DNA of 64,000 nt from an uncultured Gammaproteobacteria bacterium (GTDB lineage Bacteria > Pseudomonadota > Gammaproteobacteria > JAADHQ01), in NCBI GenBank assembly GCA_947258755.1, contig CAMYJO010000001.1:111695-175694 (forward strand), in the 5' to 3' direction. Both the position numbers and the translations under genes were made by a program. Under the pieces are notes generated by a model. It did not search any database, was not told where the DNA came from, and saw nothing but the letters and a program-made list of their open reading frames with translations. How positions within the stretch are numbered: the first letter of the stretch is position 1; each line of letters begins with the position of its first letter. Below, in pieces: positions 8,535 through 18,821 of this stretch.

Positions 8535-9416
8535 CTAGTCATCGCTGAACAACCTGCGTTTCAACCGAAATAGCGACGAGATGTCTTCCTCGGCATAGCC
8601 TTCATCCATCAAGCGTTGATAATGCAACAGCGTCATTTCCACGATCGGCAGGGCCTTGTCACCGTCGGCCAGTGACTCCATCATAGCCTTGCACAGACCG
8701 AGGTCTTTGTGATGTAAGGCTACCTTGAAACCGGGGTCGAACTGCTGCTGCGTCATAGTAGCACCGCGATGTTGCAGGAACCAGTTAGCGGCCGCACCTC
8801 CGCCTACCACTTCGATGACCTTTTCCATATCCAGGTCGGCGGCCTCGGCAAAGGCCAGCGCCTCACTGACGGCCTGGTTGATACCGGCCGCCATAATCTG
8901 GTTGACGGCCTTGGTGGACTGACCGGAACCGGAAGGACCCATATAAACGACACGGGCACTGATGTGTTGCAGTGTCGGGCGGATCTTGTCGAGCACGTCC
9001 TCGCTCCCTCCGACCATCATCGACAGGCTGCCATTGATCGCGCCTTCAACGCCGCCGGAGACCGGTGCATCGAGGAAATGAACACCGATGTCAGAGAGTG
9101 TAGCGGCAAGGTCACGGCTGGTCGTTGCACTGACGGTTGAGGTATCAATAATAATAGTGCCTTTCTGCAGCGTCGGCAGCATGACCTCGATCACCTCACA
9201 CAAGTCGTCATCTGCGGACACGCAGGTAAAGATAAGTTGATTGTGCTGTGCCAGTTCGGCCAGCGAGGGAGCCATAGCGACCGTCGGGTTGGCGGCTACA
9301 AAAGCCGCTGCTTTTTCACTACTACGGTTCCAGACCTGTTGCAGACAACCGGCACCGGCGAGCTTGGCCGCCATGGGCTGACCCATCGCACCCAATCCGA
9401 TAAAGGCCGTGTTCAT
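8535..9416 (-). CDS. NAD(P)-dependent beta-hydroxyacid dehydrogenase (3-hydroxyisobutyrate dehydrogenase family)
   Basis: The 293-residue enzyme begins directly with the dinucleotide-binding loop FIGLGAMGQPMA (residues 5-16). It then shows the substrate motif DAPVSGGVEGA near 120 and the catalytic-lysine segment GSGQSTKAVNQIM near 168, followed by the all-helical C-terminal domain. This is the full layout of the family that includes 3-hydroxyisobutyrate, tartronate semialdehyde and succinic semialdehyde (GLYR-type) reductases. It lies 45 bases downstream of speA on the same strand and may be transcribed with it. Substrate cannot be assigned from sequence alone; a GLYR-like semialdehyde reductase is one possibility. 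Confidence 0.88.
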   Translation of the reverse strand: MNTAFIGLGAMGQPMAAKLAGAGCLQQVWNRSSEKAAAFVAANPTVAMAPSLAELAQHNQLIFTCVSADDDLCEVIEVMLPTLQKGTIIIDTSTVSATTSRDLAATLSDIGVHFLDAPVSGGVEGAINGSLSMMVGGSEDVLDKIRPTLQHISARVVYMGPSGSGQSTKAVNQIMAAGINQAVSEALAFAEAADLDMEKVIEVVGGGAAANWFLQHRGATMTQQQFDPGFKVALHHKDLGLCKAMMESLADGDKALPIVEMTLLHYQRLMDEGYAEEDISSLFRLKRRLFSDD

Positions 9417-9461
9417 AGCGCAACCCCCTCAGTAACGCACGTAATTGTTAGCGGTTCGTAT

Positions 9462-11345
9462 TCAGTCTTCAAGATAGGTATACCCACGCAGTCCGGCCTC
9501 GAGCTCGGCCATAAAAATATTGCGCATATTATCCGCCAGTTGCGCGCCATCTATTTTCTGTTGATAAACTTCCAGCAATTTCTCGGTATCAAAATGCACA
9601 TAGCGCAAGACATCCTCGACTGCATCGCCCTGCTCATCTCGCGCCAACTGATAACTACCGTCTTCATTCATACTGACATTGACCGAGTCGGTATCACCGA
9701 ACAAGTTATGCATATCGCCAAGGATTTCCTGATAGGCACCAAGCATAAAAAAGCCGATAATATAATCTTCGCCGGCATGTAGCGCATGCAGTGGCAGCGA
9801 ACTCTCAATGCCTTCACTGTCGACATAGGCATCGACACGGCCATCGGAATCACAGGTCAGGTCCTGTATCAGGGCACGTCGCTGTGGGCGCTCATCCAGT
9901 CGGTGCAAGGGCATAACCGGAAAGATCTGCTGGATGGCCCAGACATCCGGCATGGACTGAAACAGGGAAAAATTGCAGAAATATTTATCGGCCAGCTTTT
10001 CATTCAGCTCATCCAGTAATTCACGGTGTGCGCGTACTGTCGGTTGTAACAGGTCACGCACCTGTCGGCAGGTCGCATAATAAAGCTGCTCGGCCCGTGC
10101 GCGTTGCTGGATCGATAGCATGCCATGAATGTATTTCTCCTGTGCTTCCTGCAGTGCATTAAAGGCATTGTGATAGGTTTCAAGTACAGAATACTGCTCC
10201 AGGTTTTGTAGGCCCTCGACCAGGTCAAGCAGGATGCTGGACTCATTATCGTCGTCTTTAACCTGTAGTTGCTCTTCCGGCAGTGCTTCGGCATCGATCA
10301 CATTGGTAATCAATACCGCATGATGCGCCGTCAACGCGCGTCCGGACTCGGAGATGATGTCCGGTTGCGGCAGGTTTTCCTGCACACAGATATCGCTGAC
10401 GGTATGCACAATATTATTAGCATACTCCTGCAGGCTATAATTCATCGAACAGAAACTGCGCGATCGCGTGCCCTCGTAGTCGACGCCAAGGCCGCCGCCG
10501 ACATCCAGACAACGAATACCCACCCCCATATCATACAACTCGGCGTAGTAGCGACAGGCCTCACGCATGCCTCGGCGTATGTCCTGGATATTGGAGATTT
10601 GTGAGCCCATATGAAAATGCAATAGTTGCAGGCAATCGAGCATGTCATGTTCCTGCAGCTGTTCGACCATGTCGAGCAACTGCCTGGTCTGCAAACCAAA
10701 CTTGGATTTATCACCGCCGGTGTTCTGCCATTTACCACTGCCCAGCGAGGACAGTCTGACACGTACACCCAGGCTGGGACGAATACCGAGGTCACCGCTC
10801 TCGCGAATGATGTGCTCGAGCTCGGATAACTTTTCCACGACAATGAATACCCGTAGACCCAACGCCTGACCTATCAGCGCCAGACGAATATATTCACGGT
10901 CCTTGTAACCATTACAGATCACCACCGCGCCGCTATCCGACTCGGCCAGCACCGCCATCAGTTCCGGCTTACTGCCCGCCTCGAGACCAACCACCGATGT
11001 GTCCTCAGACAGGATTGCATCAATGACACTTTTTTGCTGGTTGACCTTGATCGGATAGACGGCCGTGTATTGACCCTGATAATCATAATCCTGCATGGCG
11101 TTGTCGAATGCCGTGCACAGGCTGCTGACGCGATGACGAATGATATCGCTGAAACGGACCAGCACCGGCAGTGACAGGCCAGCCTCGGCAATTTCCCGAC
11201 TCAGTTCATGCAGATTAACTTGCGACGATGCATCCGGATCAGTCCTGGCGATTACCTGGCCTTCGTCGTTGATATCAAAATAGCCACCACCCCAGTATTC
11301 TATATTATAGGTTTTACGTGCCCTATCGCGATCCCAGTCTTGCAT
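9462..11345 (-). CDS. speA: Biosynthetic arginine decarboxylase
   Basis: This PLP enzyme decarboxylates arginine to agmatine, the first step of the agmatine route to putrescine. The N-terminal WDRDRARKTYNIEYWGGGYF segment is typical of SpeA. YPIKVNQQKS near residue 100 carries the PLP lysine, and GLEAGSKPEL, HFHMGSQI and DVGGGLGVDY follow in the barrel. The family C-terminal domain is complete. I favour the ATG at 11345 (627 residues), which has an AGG 8 bases upstream. A GTG at 11387 would add 14 residues but has a poor ribosome site. The gene is divergent from speE, so agmatine-derived putrescine could feed the neighbouring aminopropyltransferase. No speB or speD is seen in the window. Confidence 0.93.
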   Translation of the reverse strand: MQDWDRDRARKTYNIEYWGGGYFDINDEGQVIARTDPDASSQVNLHELSREIAEAGLSLPVLVRFSDIIRHRVSSLCTAFDNAMQDYDYQGQYTAVYPIKVNQQKSVIDAILSEDTSVVGLEAGSKPELMAVLAESDSGAVVICNGYKDREYIRLALIGQALGLRVFIVVEKLSELEHIIRESGDLGIRPSLGVRVRLSSLGSGKWQNTGGDKSKFGLQTRQLLDMVEQLQEHDMLDCLQLLHFHMGSQISNIQDIRRGMREACRYYAELYDMGVGIRCLDVGGGLGVDYEGTRSRSFCSMNYSLQEYANNIVHTVSDICVQENLPQPDIISESGRALTAHHAVLITNVIDAEALPEEQLQVKDDDNESSILLDLVEGLQNLEQYSVLETYHNAFNALQEAQEKYIHGMLSIQQRARAEQLYYATCRQVRDLLQPTVRAHRELLDELNEKLADKYFCNFSLFQSMPDVWAIQQIFPVMPLHRLDERPQRRALIQDLTCDSDGRVDAYVDSEGIESSLPLHALHAGEDYIIGFFMLGAYQEILGDMHNLFGDTDSVNVSMNEDGSYQLARDEQGDAVEDVLRYVHFDTEKLLEVYQQKIDGAQLADNMRNIFMAELEAGLRGYTYLED

Positions 11346-11503
11346 ATGTCGGCCTGTGCGCTTCCCGTGTGGTCGATTATCTGCCACAAGCCTAGCACTT
11401 TACAATCCCCTGTGCGAAGTTATTGGCCTGACATCGATAGTTGCCTACCTGGCTATAGGGCTTTAAAATCGGCCCTCAATCCTACAAATTAGAGATCACT
11501 GCA

Positions 11504-12364
11504 ATGCACCTGAACGAGCAATGGTTTACCGAGATCCTCGACAACAGCGGCACGGCCTTTTCCCTGAAAATCCATAGCCGCCTGCATGTCGAGAAAACTC
11601 CATACCAGCAGATCGAGATCTATGACACTGAACAGTTCGGTAAACTGATGGCCATCGATGGCTGTACGATGCTGACGACGCGCGACAATTTTCTATACCA
11701 CGAAATGATGAGCCATCCGGTACTGTACACCCATCAGCGACCTGCCCATGTCGTCATCATCGGCGGCGGTGATTGCGGCACGCTACAGGCCGTACTACAA
11801 CACGCGGAGGTCGAACAGGCCTGGCAGATCGATATCGATGAACGCGTTACACGCCTGTCGGAACAATACTTTCCTGAGTTGTGCACGAGTAATAATGACC
11901 CCCGCGCCGAACTGTTGTTCGCCGATGGCATCCAGTGGATCAAGGATGCCGATGAAAACAGCATCGATGTCATTATCGTCGACAGCACCGACCCGGTCGG
12001 CCCGGCCGAAGGCCTGTTCAGTGAAGCTTTCTACCGCGACTGTCTGCGCGCCCTGAAAGTAGACGGCGTGTTTGTGCAACAAAGTGAATCACCTTTACTG
12101 CACATGGACATCATCAAGCCCATGCACGCTACCATGCGCAAGGCCGGCTTCAATCATACACGCACACTGACCTTCCCGCAGTGCATCTATCCATCAGGCT
12201 GGTGGAGCTGCACGTTGGCGAGCCAGCAAAACACGCTGGATCAAATACGCACTGATGACATCAATGCGCGAGACTTTGAAACACAATACTACAATGCAGA
12301 AATACATCATGCGGCGATGGCCTTGCCGGAGTTCATGAAAAAACAACTGAGCCAGGAAAAATAA
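11504..12364 (+). CDS. speE: Spermidine synthase (polyamine aminopropyltransferase)
   Basis: The 286-residue enzyme transfers an aminopropyl group from decarboxylated S-adenosylmethionine to putrescine. Motifs in order are YQQIEIYDTEQFGKLM-x-IDG, the conserved histidines in YHEMMSHP, the nucleotide loop IGGGDCGTLQ, the acidic DIDERV, and the catalytic DSTDPVGPAEGLFS segment. The loop has Cys-Gly-Thr where the best-known enzymes have Gly-Gly. Length is normal. It is transcribed away from speA with a 158-base shared upstream region. A GlyGly-less loop could shift specificity, but the active-site aspartates are intact. Confidence 0.92.
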   Translation: MHLNEQWFTEILDNSGTAFSLKIHSRLHVEKTPYQQIEIYDTEQFGKLMAIDGCTMLTTRDNFLYHEMMSHPVLYTHQRPAHVVIIGGGDCGTLQAVLQHAEVEQAWQIDIDERVTRLSEQYFPELCTSNNDPRAELLFADGIQWIKDADENSIDVIIVDSTDPVGPAEGLFSEAFYRDCLRALKVDGVFVQQSESPLLHMDIIKPMHATMRKAGFNHTRTLTFPQCIYPSGWWSCTLASQQNTLDQIRTDDINARDFETQYYNAEIHHAAMALPEFMKKQLSQEK

Positions 12365-12855
12365 CCGGATTACATGACAGCCGTCTTCGTGAAGACAAAG
12401 GACCATTCGTTTGACGAAAAAACAGGCCCTTGTGGCTTACGCGACGTGCGATCACTCGGCCTTCCTATCCAGATCATCAAGCGGGACGTGTGCTTCGATT
12501 AACAGATGGCTTCGCTATGCTCGCAATGACATATCGACCCATACTTTGTTTGCCGGTCTTGCTGATGGCTGACACCGGTGAAAACAGACGTATAGAATTC
12601 CATAATTTGTCTCTTATCCCATATATTTATCATGGTATACTCTATATTACCACTGTCGATTCTGTCAGTTGAACACCAAGGATATATACTTACTCATTGA
12701 AATAATTGAATAAATACACTGTTATGTGTCTGTAGAACCATGAGTGCATGTATAAATGTTAAATATAAATAACACTTGATAGTTATTGTTGACTTATCCC
12801 TCAAGGTCTTTTAACCTGAAAAAAAGTTGATAAAAGTGATTCGGGGAGACCTCCA
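12365..12855. other. Gap with a short repeat fragment
   Basis: A fragment resembling the 23.2-23.5 kb repeat family (CAGATGGCTTCGCTATGCTCGCAATGAC, read as two overlapping words) lies near 12504-12531. A 6-bp hairpin GTCTTC/GAAGAC at about 12382 follows speE. The rest is AT-rich leader sequence of the DUF4124 gene. I see no gene here. Confidence 0.4.
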
Positions 12856-13092
12856 ATGTTTAAATTAATCAGGGCCATATCTGTCATTACAGTGTGCTGT
12901 CTGAGCCAGAGCCTTTATGCCGGGGTGTATAAATGCACGGTTAATGGGTTTACCACTTATTCTGACATTCCATGTAAAAGCGAGAACACGACCCAGAACG
13001 AAACAAATCAGCAGGGTAAAATCAGCATAAGCGCCAATATCAATGCTGATACATTGGTCAAGACTGGCAGCAAACAATTACATCAGAAGTAA
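12856..13092 (+). CDS. DUF4124-type small periplasmic protein
   Basis: The 78-residue product has a signal peptide ending about residue 21 (LSQSLYA) and then the DUF4124 core: GVYKC-x-VNGFTTYSDIPC with two conserved cysteines. The usual core reads YKCVD-x-G-x-x-x-YSD-x-PC. The domain is common in gammaproteobacterial periplasmic proteins; its biochemical role is unknown. The tail (about 35 residues) is polar. A GGGGAGACC ribosome site precedes the ATG. It stands alone. Confidence 0.8.
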   Translation: MFKLIRAISVITVCCLSQSLYAGVYKCTVNGFTTYSDIPCKSENTTQNETNQQGKISISANINADTLVKTGSKQLHQK

Positions 13093-13307
13093 ATACCCAG
13101 GTTTGTTTTTCCACTTCCGAGCGAACAGTCAAGCGGCAGGTTAAATTCAGGGCCATGCCAAAGCTTAACAGATCGCCACGGCTCTAAACCCGCTACCGTT
13201 TATTTATTCTTAATATGAATGGCGCTTTGGCCTCGCGATGACAGGGGTCTTTTTGTCAGGGAAGGTATTTTTCCCTGAGTTTGCGCTATCTTTTCAGCTT
13301 GCTGCGG

Positions 13308-14822
13308 CTATAACAATGGCTTGATTGGCATCATTTGCCAAAATAATACCTTCATGCGTTTTGCCATTGTTGTATGCTTGTCTGGATTGTCGGTTGGCAG
13401 CCAGCTGTTCTCCGGCCGCATGTCCACCGCAATCATCTTTTCAACTGATCTTGCCAGCTCCTCATTTTTCACAATGATGCCGACTTCGGTATTTAGATTT
13501 TCCGAACGTGGATCAAGGTTATAGGTACCGATATATAATATTTGACTATCAATCACCATGCTCTTCGCATGTATCGCAAAAACGGGTTGCTTGCTTTCAA
13601 TCTCCGCATAACGCTCAAGTAATTTCTGCTGTACTGCCGGATGGGGTTTGTATTCATATATATGCAACCCCATTTTCAATAGTTTCCGCCGCTGTTTTTT
13701 ATACCCACTAAAGGCCTGCAAATTATCTGTCGACGCAAGTGAATTAGTGCTTATCAAAACCTTCACACCACGCTTTGATGTTTTGCGGAACAAATCTTCC
13801 GCCTCTTTTGACAGGACAAGGTATGGCGACTGAATAATAACCCTCCTCTCGGCGCTGCTTATTAATGCTGCCAGAGCTGCAGATGATTCCCCACCACCAT
13901 CAAGTGCAAAACGGTTCTTGTTCTTACCCGGTATGTCACTAATAAATTGTACGTCTGCCCACACGGTCTTTTTCGCCAGCCTGGCAAACTCAGCCGGAAT
14001 ATTACTAATAGCATGCCTTACCTCCGGCGCAAAATTTTCCGGCGAATGCGCATATTTATGCAAGTCACTGTATATCTCTTTGATCTCAACATTATCTACC
14101 GTCACTCTTTGCCCAAAAATTCCGATGCCTGCAAAACGCTGCTCAACTGATGCGCTTAATTTACTTTCCCAGAAACGCTCAAAACTTTGCTTTACATCAG
14201 CGACAACCTTGCCAATAACCAGCACATCCCGATCACGGAAGTTATACTTGTGATCGTAATCAAAATACTCGTCCGCCATATTACGGCCACCCGTTATTGC
14301 GACTTTTCCATCAACGATAAACGTCTTGTCATGCATACGTTGATTAACACCACGAAAATCGGTAATAACATTGCTGATACGCTTTAATAATGACGTACCA
14401 ACAGAGTGCTTAGGATTGTAGATACGGATCTGAATATTTGGATGTAAGGCAAGCGCCAGCAGGCTTTTATCTGGCGCATCAATGAGAAAATCATCAACAA
14501 TGACTCTGACATGAACGCCGCGCTCAGCTGCACGCAGCAATGCTTCCGTTGCCAGTTTGCCGATATTATCCGAGCTCCAGATAAAATACTGGACCTCGAT
14601 GCTTTCTTGCGCATGGTCAGCAAGCCAGGCCCTGGCCAATAAAGCTTCTTCACCCTTATCGAGAACCAGAACGCCCGTAAGCCCTTTATGTTCGGCTATT
14701 TGCTCATCGATAAACCCCAACCCATTCTCCTGCGCCTGCGCTGTTTGCTGAACAACTAGAAACAACATAAACGTGATCGAAATGCTCAGTAAATACTTTA
14801 TGACAAAAACTGATAACTTCAT
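13308..14822 (-). CDS. Phospholipase D-like protein (cardiolipin-synthase type)
   Basis: The 504-residue protein has a Sec signal or anchor at 1-30 and two HKD catalytic motifs. The first is H-D-K-TFIVDGKVAITGGRN near residue 165 and the second is H-A-K-SMVIDSQILYIGTYNLDPRSE near 425. Between and before them are family stretches such as VEVQYFIW and RGVKVLISTNSLASTD. Two HKD motifs in one chain form the complete active site of PLD enzymes. The closest bacterial roles are cardiolipin synthesis or phosphodiesterase activity in the periplasm. The N-terminal signal rather than two membrane helices favours a periplasmic enzyme over ClsA. It is followed upstream by a small membrane protein gene on the same strand. 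Confidence 0.87.
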   Translation of the reverse strand: MKLSVFVIKYLLSISITFMLFLVVQQTAQAQENGLGFIDEQIAEHKGLTGVLVLDKGEEALLARAWLADHAQESIEVQYFIWSSDNIGKLATEALLRAAERGVHVRVIVDDFLIDAPDKSLLALALHPNIQIRIYNPKHSVGTSLLKRISNVITDFRGVNQRMHDKTFIVDGKVAITGGRNMADEYFDYDHKYNFRDRDVLVIGKVVADVKQSFERFWESKLSASVEQRFAGIGIFGQRVTVDNVEIKEIYSDLHKYAHSPENFAPEVRHAISNIPAEFARLAKKTVWADVQFISDIPGKNKNRFALDGGGESSAALAALISSAERRVIIQSPYLVLSKEAEDLFRKTSKRGVKVLISTNSLASTDNLQAFSGYKKQRRKLLKMGLHIYEYKPHPAVQQKLLERYAEIESKQPVFAIHAKSMVIDSQILYIGTYNLDPRSENLNTEVGIIVKNEELARSVEKMIAVDMRPENSWLPTDNPDKHTTMAKRMKVLFWQMMPIKPLL

Positions 14823-14864
14823 TGGTAGAGGATTATTCCTTTTTAATGACAGTTTCCATCCTGG

Positions 14865-15293
14865 CTATAGCAGCTTATTAAGCGAGTAAGCAATAGCGAC
14901 TACCGCAATGATTGCCATTATTATATAAGTTGAAAAAAATAATTTCTGCTCAAGCCTTGTCCCTGTATTAATACCCTCGTGCCTGAAACTCATGTTCTTA
15001 GCGGCCTCTCGGCCTGACGCATCTAAATAGATTGCCCCACCTATCAAGGCGACATAGGGCCATATAGGATAATTGACAATCATCAACAGACCTGATATCG
15101 GCAACCACGCCAATGTCACGAGATCCCAGTAAGCCGCATACCGTTCAGCTCTCTGCAATATCGCATCGGCTGTTTCAGGCTTTTCCTGCAAGCCGAGTTT
15201 TTGCGCCAGTCCAAAGTTTACTGAAGAAATTAATTGGCCCACAAATAATACACCAGGGAAGATTAGTAGTAGCCAGCCTATAACTGATTGCAT
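14865..15293 (-). CDS. Four-helix small membrane protein, unknown
   Basis: The 142-residue protein has four hydrophobic segments: about 5-25, 57-74, 78-95 and 117-137. A polar loop with KPETADAILQRAERYAAYWD lies after the first helix. It is read in the same direction as the PLD-like gene and starts 42 bases upstream of that gene's ATG, so the two may form an operon. I recognise no family. Confidence 0.6.
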   Translation of the reverse strand: MQSVIGWLLLIFPGVLFVGQLISSVNFGLAQKLGLQEKPETADAILQRAERYAAYWDLVTLAWLPISGLLMIVNYPIWPYVALIGGAIYLDASGREAAKNMSFRHEGINTGTRLEQKLFFSTYIIMAIIAVVAIAYSLNKLL

Positions 15294-15598
15294 AGCATCT
15301 TCTCCTCAATATCAACATTTAAAGGGACCAGTGCTATATTACTAGTGTATTAATATTAGTTCGTAGATTTTCTACAAGCAACATAAGTGTGATAGAGAAT
15401 TATATATAGATCAGGAAACAGATTTCAGACAAATCGATAATACTCTGCCCAGATCAACAACCAGCCTTTACTCTACTAACAAATATTGCGAACACTTAGG
15501 CATCCTTTTAATTAATTATTGCAAAACCTTGAGTACCGATGACGGCACCCGCGTGCTTTATAGCATCCTGCAGCATGTACGCCAACCAGCCTCAGCCC
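15294..15598. other. Intergenic gap
   Basis: This 305-base AT-rich stretch separates two minus-strand genes. I see no gene, repeat or clear terminator in it. Confidence 0.4.
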
Positions 15599-16807
15599 TT
15601 ACAGTAGTATTAAACAATCCAGGTATTCGTCAAGATGCAACAACTCTTCATGTTCAGACAACAATCGGTATATTCTTTTGTTATGATTCAAATGACGTTC
15701 AACACTATAGATAATTCGTTTGATCTCTGCACCATCAATACCTCCTTCGACCCGCACCTGCATCCATACCAGTAATTGAATCAGCGCATAGGGTATCACG
15801 CAATATAGGTAAGCGGCGATGACATTACCTTCGACAGGATTCCATGGAAAACGATTATTAAGGAATTTAACGATCAGATAGCTGCGCATATTATCATTGT
15901 AACTGGCCGGAAGACATGAGCGCGCCTGATCGCGCATTGCCATCACCAGACCATGTAGTCGCGCCTGACCATCCATATCGATGTCCGGGGTTTTCAATAG
16001 ATCGATACACTCATCCAGATCAGCGCTGTCATCCACGGCAAGCAGATCGCGTGCATTAGGCATAATAGAATCCAACAGGCGCCAAAACTGCACATTAAGA
16101 TGCTTATCTAATTTATCGATACGTCTCTGCGCTGTCTTGGCCGACTGGAACAGGTCAGGCTTCAGGCGTTTATGCATATCATTGACGTCCTTACGTCTTA
16201 ACTCGCCCTGCTCAGATTTTTTCGCTACGTTACACAAAACTGAACCAATGAAATACAGAAAAACGGACGGTTCATATTTTGGCAGTGACATAACCTCGTT
16301 TACGATCTTCAGCAATGCTCGACCAAAAACAGGATCCATCAACAGCGCCTGCTCGGCCGCCTGAAAATCGACCGTCATAGTTTTTTTTAATAACAGTGCT
16401 CTTTGTTGTTGCCCATCAGCAAACAAGCGATTTAACACCTCCGGGCAAGACAAGGCCAGCGAATGCACATCCTGCATCTCATCGTGCGTATATATACGTG
16501 GGTATTTTCTACAGGTCAGAGGCAGGAAGTCGTGGCCATATCGACGTTGTATGGTACACAGCTTATCTTCGAGGTGAATGCATTCACCATTGTCTTTTTG
16601 CTTCAGTATGTCACCATAGCCGCTTGTGACGGGCCGCACTGAATCCAGTAGCGCCTGCCTGTCCGCTTCTACAGACACCGTCGCCCAGCGCTCATAGGTA
16701 TCTTTATCGACATCGAGTGTCCAGTTAGCGCAACAGGAAGCTGGGCATTGATCGCCAAGACAATGAAACTGCCCATAGAAGGCAAGCGTTACTGATTTAC
16801 CAGACAT
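15599..16807 (-). CDS. FliB-like lysine N-methylase (cysteine-cluster) family protein
   Basis: The 402-residue soluble protein opens with the cluster FHCLGDQCPASCCANW (residues 13-28) and continues with C-x-x-L-x-x-x-L-CTI and LTCRKYPRIYT near 95-105. This is the arrangement of the flagellin lysine-N-methylase FliB and related YkgJ-type Cys-rich proteins, where clustered cysteines bind metal. The remaining 290 residues are helical and variable, as in the family. FliB methylates flagellin lysines in Salmonella, but no flagellin or flagellar operon is present in the window. The target may therefore be elsewhere or different. Confidence 0.78.
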   Translation of the reverse strand: MSGKSVTLAFYGQFHCLGDQCPASCCANWTLDVDKDTYERWATVSVEADRQALLDSVRPVTSGYGDILKQKDNGECIHLEDKLCTIQRRYGHDFLPLTCRKYPRIYTHDEMQDVHSLALSCPEVLNRLFADGQQQRALLLKKTMTVDFQAAEQALLMDPVFGRALLKIVNEVMSLPKYEPSVFLYFIGSVLCNVAKKSEQGELRRKDVNDMHKRLKPDLFQSAKTAQRRIDKLDKHLNVQFWRLLDSIMPNARDLLAVDDSADLDECIDLLKTPDIDMDGQARLHGLVMAMRDQARSCLPASYNDNMRSYLIVKFLNNRFPWNPVEGNVIAAYLYCVIPYALIQLLVWMQVRVEGGIDGAEIKRIIYSVERHLNHNKRIYRLLSEHEELLHLDEYLDCLILL

Positions 16808-16957
16808 AGTATTATTTTCTTATCATCCTGAATTGGCTTTTAATAAAGCAACGCGTCATATAAACGAACCAGATAACACCTCGGGACGGCCACATCCATT
16901 TAATTATATTACCACTGACTTGAGATTGCTTCTCACCCTCATGGCAACCCTCTTTTT

Positions 16958-17755
16958 TTAATTGACCTGCAAGCGCTCCAGGCGCAAACGTTCACGCTCA
17001 TCAAACAGGCGGCGCGAGCCGAACCAGACGGACACAAAAGTACCGAAACCTGTACCGGCGGTAATCAGAAACATGATAAGGATCTGGTACTTAACCGCCT
17101 CCATCGGTGCTGTACCGGCGAGGATCTGCCCGGTCATCATGCCCGGCAGGCTGACGATACCGGCGGCGGCCATGGCATTGATGATCGGCATCATACCCGT
17201 ACGAATACTGTCCTCGCGAATGTCTGAAATCGCCTGACTCCAGGTCCAGCCCAGCATCAGACGCGCTTCAATGATGCTGCGTTGCTGCCACGCGGACTGG
17301 TTCAACCGGTCCTGTCCGAGCGAGATGCCGTTCATGGTATTACCCAACATCATACCCAGCAGGGGTATCGCGTATTGCGGTGTATACCAGGGATCGACAT
17401 TAATAATAACGTTCAATGCGATCAGCGTTATCGAGAACGACGAGATAAACATCGACAAGGTGCCCAGGCCGAAACCCCACCAACCCTTAAGGCGATACTT
17501 CTGTCGCGCCATGACTTCACGACCGGCCATCAACAACATCACCACCGATAGCAGGCTTATCCAGCCCAAATGAACATAGCTGAATATACTTTTCAGGATC
17601 AGGCCGATCAACATCAGCTGAGCAATGGTTCGCAGCCCGGCAAACAGTAATTGGCCGGCAATACCGAGCTTCAGCTGCACCGACAATAGGGCCAATAAAA
17701 TAACCAGTGCGGCCGCCAGGCCCAGATCGAATGGCGATAATGCGATCAGATTCAT
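16958..17755 (-). CDS. fetB: FetB-type ABC exporter permease (UPF0014)
   Basis: The 265-residue integral membrane protein has about seven hydrophobic segments and the UPF0014/FetB hallmarks GMMLGNTMNGISLGQDRL, EARLMLGWTWSQA and GIVSLPGMMTGQILAG. FetAB in E. coli exports iron and protects against oxidative stress. Its ATG overlaps the stop of fetA by four bases (ATGA), so the two subunits are translated together. Length matches the family. Substrate is inferred from the family. Confidence 0.88.
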   Translation of the reverse strand: MNLIALSPFDLGLAAALVILLALLSVQLKLGIAGQLLFAGLRTIAQLMLIGLILKSIFSYVHLGWISLLSVVMLLMAGREVMARQKYRLKGWWGFGLGTLSMFISSFSITLIALNVIINVDPWYTPQYAIPLLGMMLGNTMNGISLGQDRLNQSAWQQRSIIEARLMLGWTWSQAISDIREDSIRTGMMPIINAMAAAGIVSLPGMMTGQILAGTAPMEAVKYQILIMFLITAGTGFGTFVSVWFGSRRLFDERERLRLERLQVN

Positions 17756-18357
17756 GCATCCTGCCTCTTTAGCTGCTGATCTGCTATAACCCAGCCATGT
17801 CGTGTCAGTCTTTTAATCTGGCTGATATCGTGACTGACCCAGATCACCGCAATACCGCTATCGCGGCGATAATGTTCGACCGCTTGCTCAATCACTGTTG
17901 CACACTTGCTATCGAGGTTGGCCGTTGGCTCATCCAGTAACAGGATCTCTGGACTCTGAGCCAGCGCCCTGAGTAAGGCCAGGCGTTGTTTTTCACCACT
18001 GGACAGGCGCGCTACCTCCCAACCCATTACCTGCTCAGTAAAGCCTAGCTCATGCAATAGTGTCTTATTATAATCGCTAAAATGACCACCGACATCAGCA
18101 CTCCACCACTGGCTCTCGGCCGGCAAAAAGGCCACTTTTTTGCGCCATGAGTGTGCCGGCATACCCAGATAGCTAACCCCGTCGAGCTGCATATCGCCCT
18201 GGTGCGGGTCCAGATCGGCCAACGCGCGCAGTAACCGAGTTTTGCCACTGCCCGACGGCCCGGATAAATAAATACACTCACCTGCTCTTAGCTCAAAGCT
18301 CCATGGCTCCAGCATCAGGATCTGCAAGTTGTTGACCACCAGTTTCATACTTGCCAT
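17752..18357 (-). CDS. fetA: FetA-type ABC exporter ATPase
   Basis: The roughly 200-residue ATPase has Walker A GPSGSGKTRLL, the LSSGEKQR signature, Walker B ILLLDEPTANLD and the switch histidine in WVSHD. It pairs with the FetB permease downstream. An in-frame extension to 18474 exists, but it overlaps the divergent CDGSH gene and its sequence is not ABC-like, so I start at the ATG at 18357 (MASMKLVV). An ATG at 18348 is equally possible. The shared region with the divergent CDGSH gene is only about 60 bases. Confidence 0.87.
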   Translation of the reverse strand: MASMKLVVNNLQILMLEPWSFELRAGECIYLSGPSGSGKTRLLRALADLDPHQGDMQLDGVSYLGMPAHSWRKKVAFLPAESQWWSADVGGHFSDYNKTLLHELGFTEQVMGWEVARLSSGEKQRLALLRALAQSPEILLLDEPTANLDSKCATVIEQAVEHYRRDSGIAVIWVSHDISQIKRLTRHGWVIADQQLKRQDA

Positions 18358-18415
18358 CATAGCAAAGCTGATGGCAAACTGAGTGAATTTTTCCGACACC
18401 AACACGAGGCACACC

Positions 18416-18766
<351 letters not shown>

Positions 18767-18770
18767 AATA

Positions 18771-18799
18771 AAAAAAGGGCGCCGTAAGGCGCCCTTTTC
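18771..18799. terminator. Bidirectional rho-independent terminator
   Basis: GGGCGCC and GGCGCCC (18777-18794) flank a GTAA loop, with six A on the left and TTTT on the right. It serves the convergent CDGSH (+) and glnK-amtB (-) transcripts. Confidence 0.85.
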
Positions 18800-18821
18800 A
18801 ATAACCAGTTTTAACTGATTA

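Noticed and set aside
12430..12672. 80-codon plus-strand frame after speE
   Set aside because: It runs through repeat fragments and AT-rich leader with no domain; composition is not coding-like.
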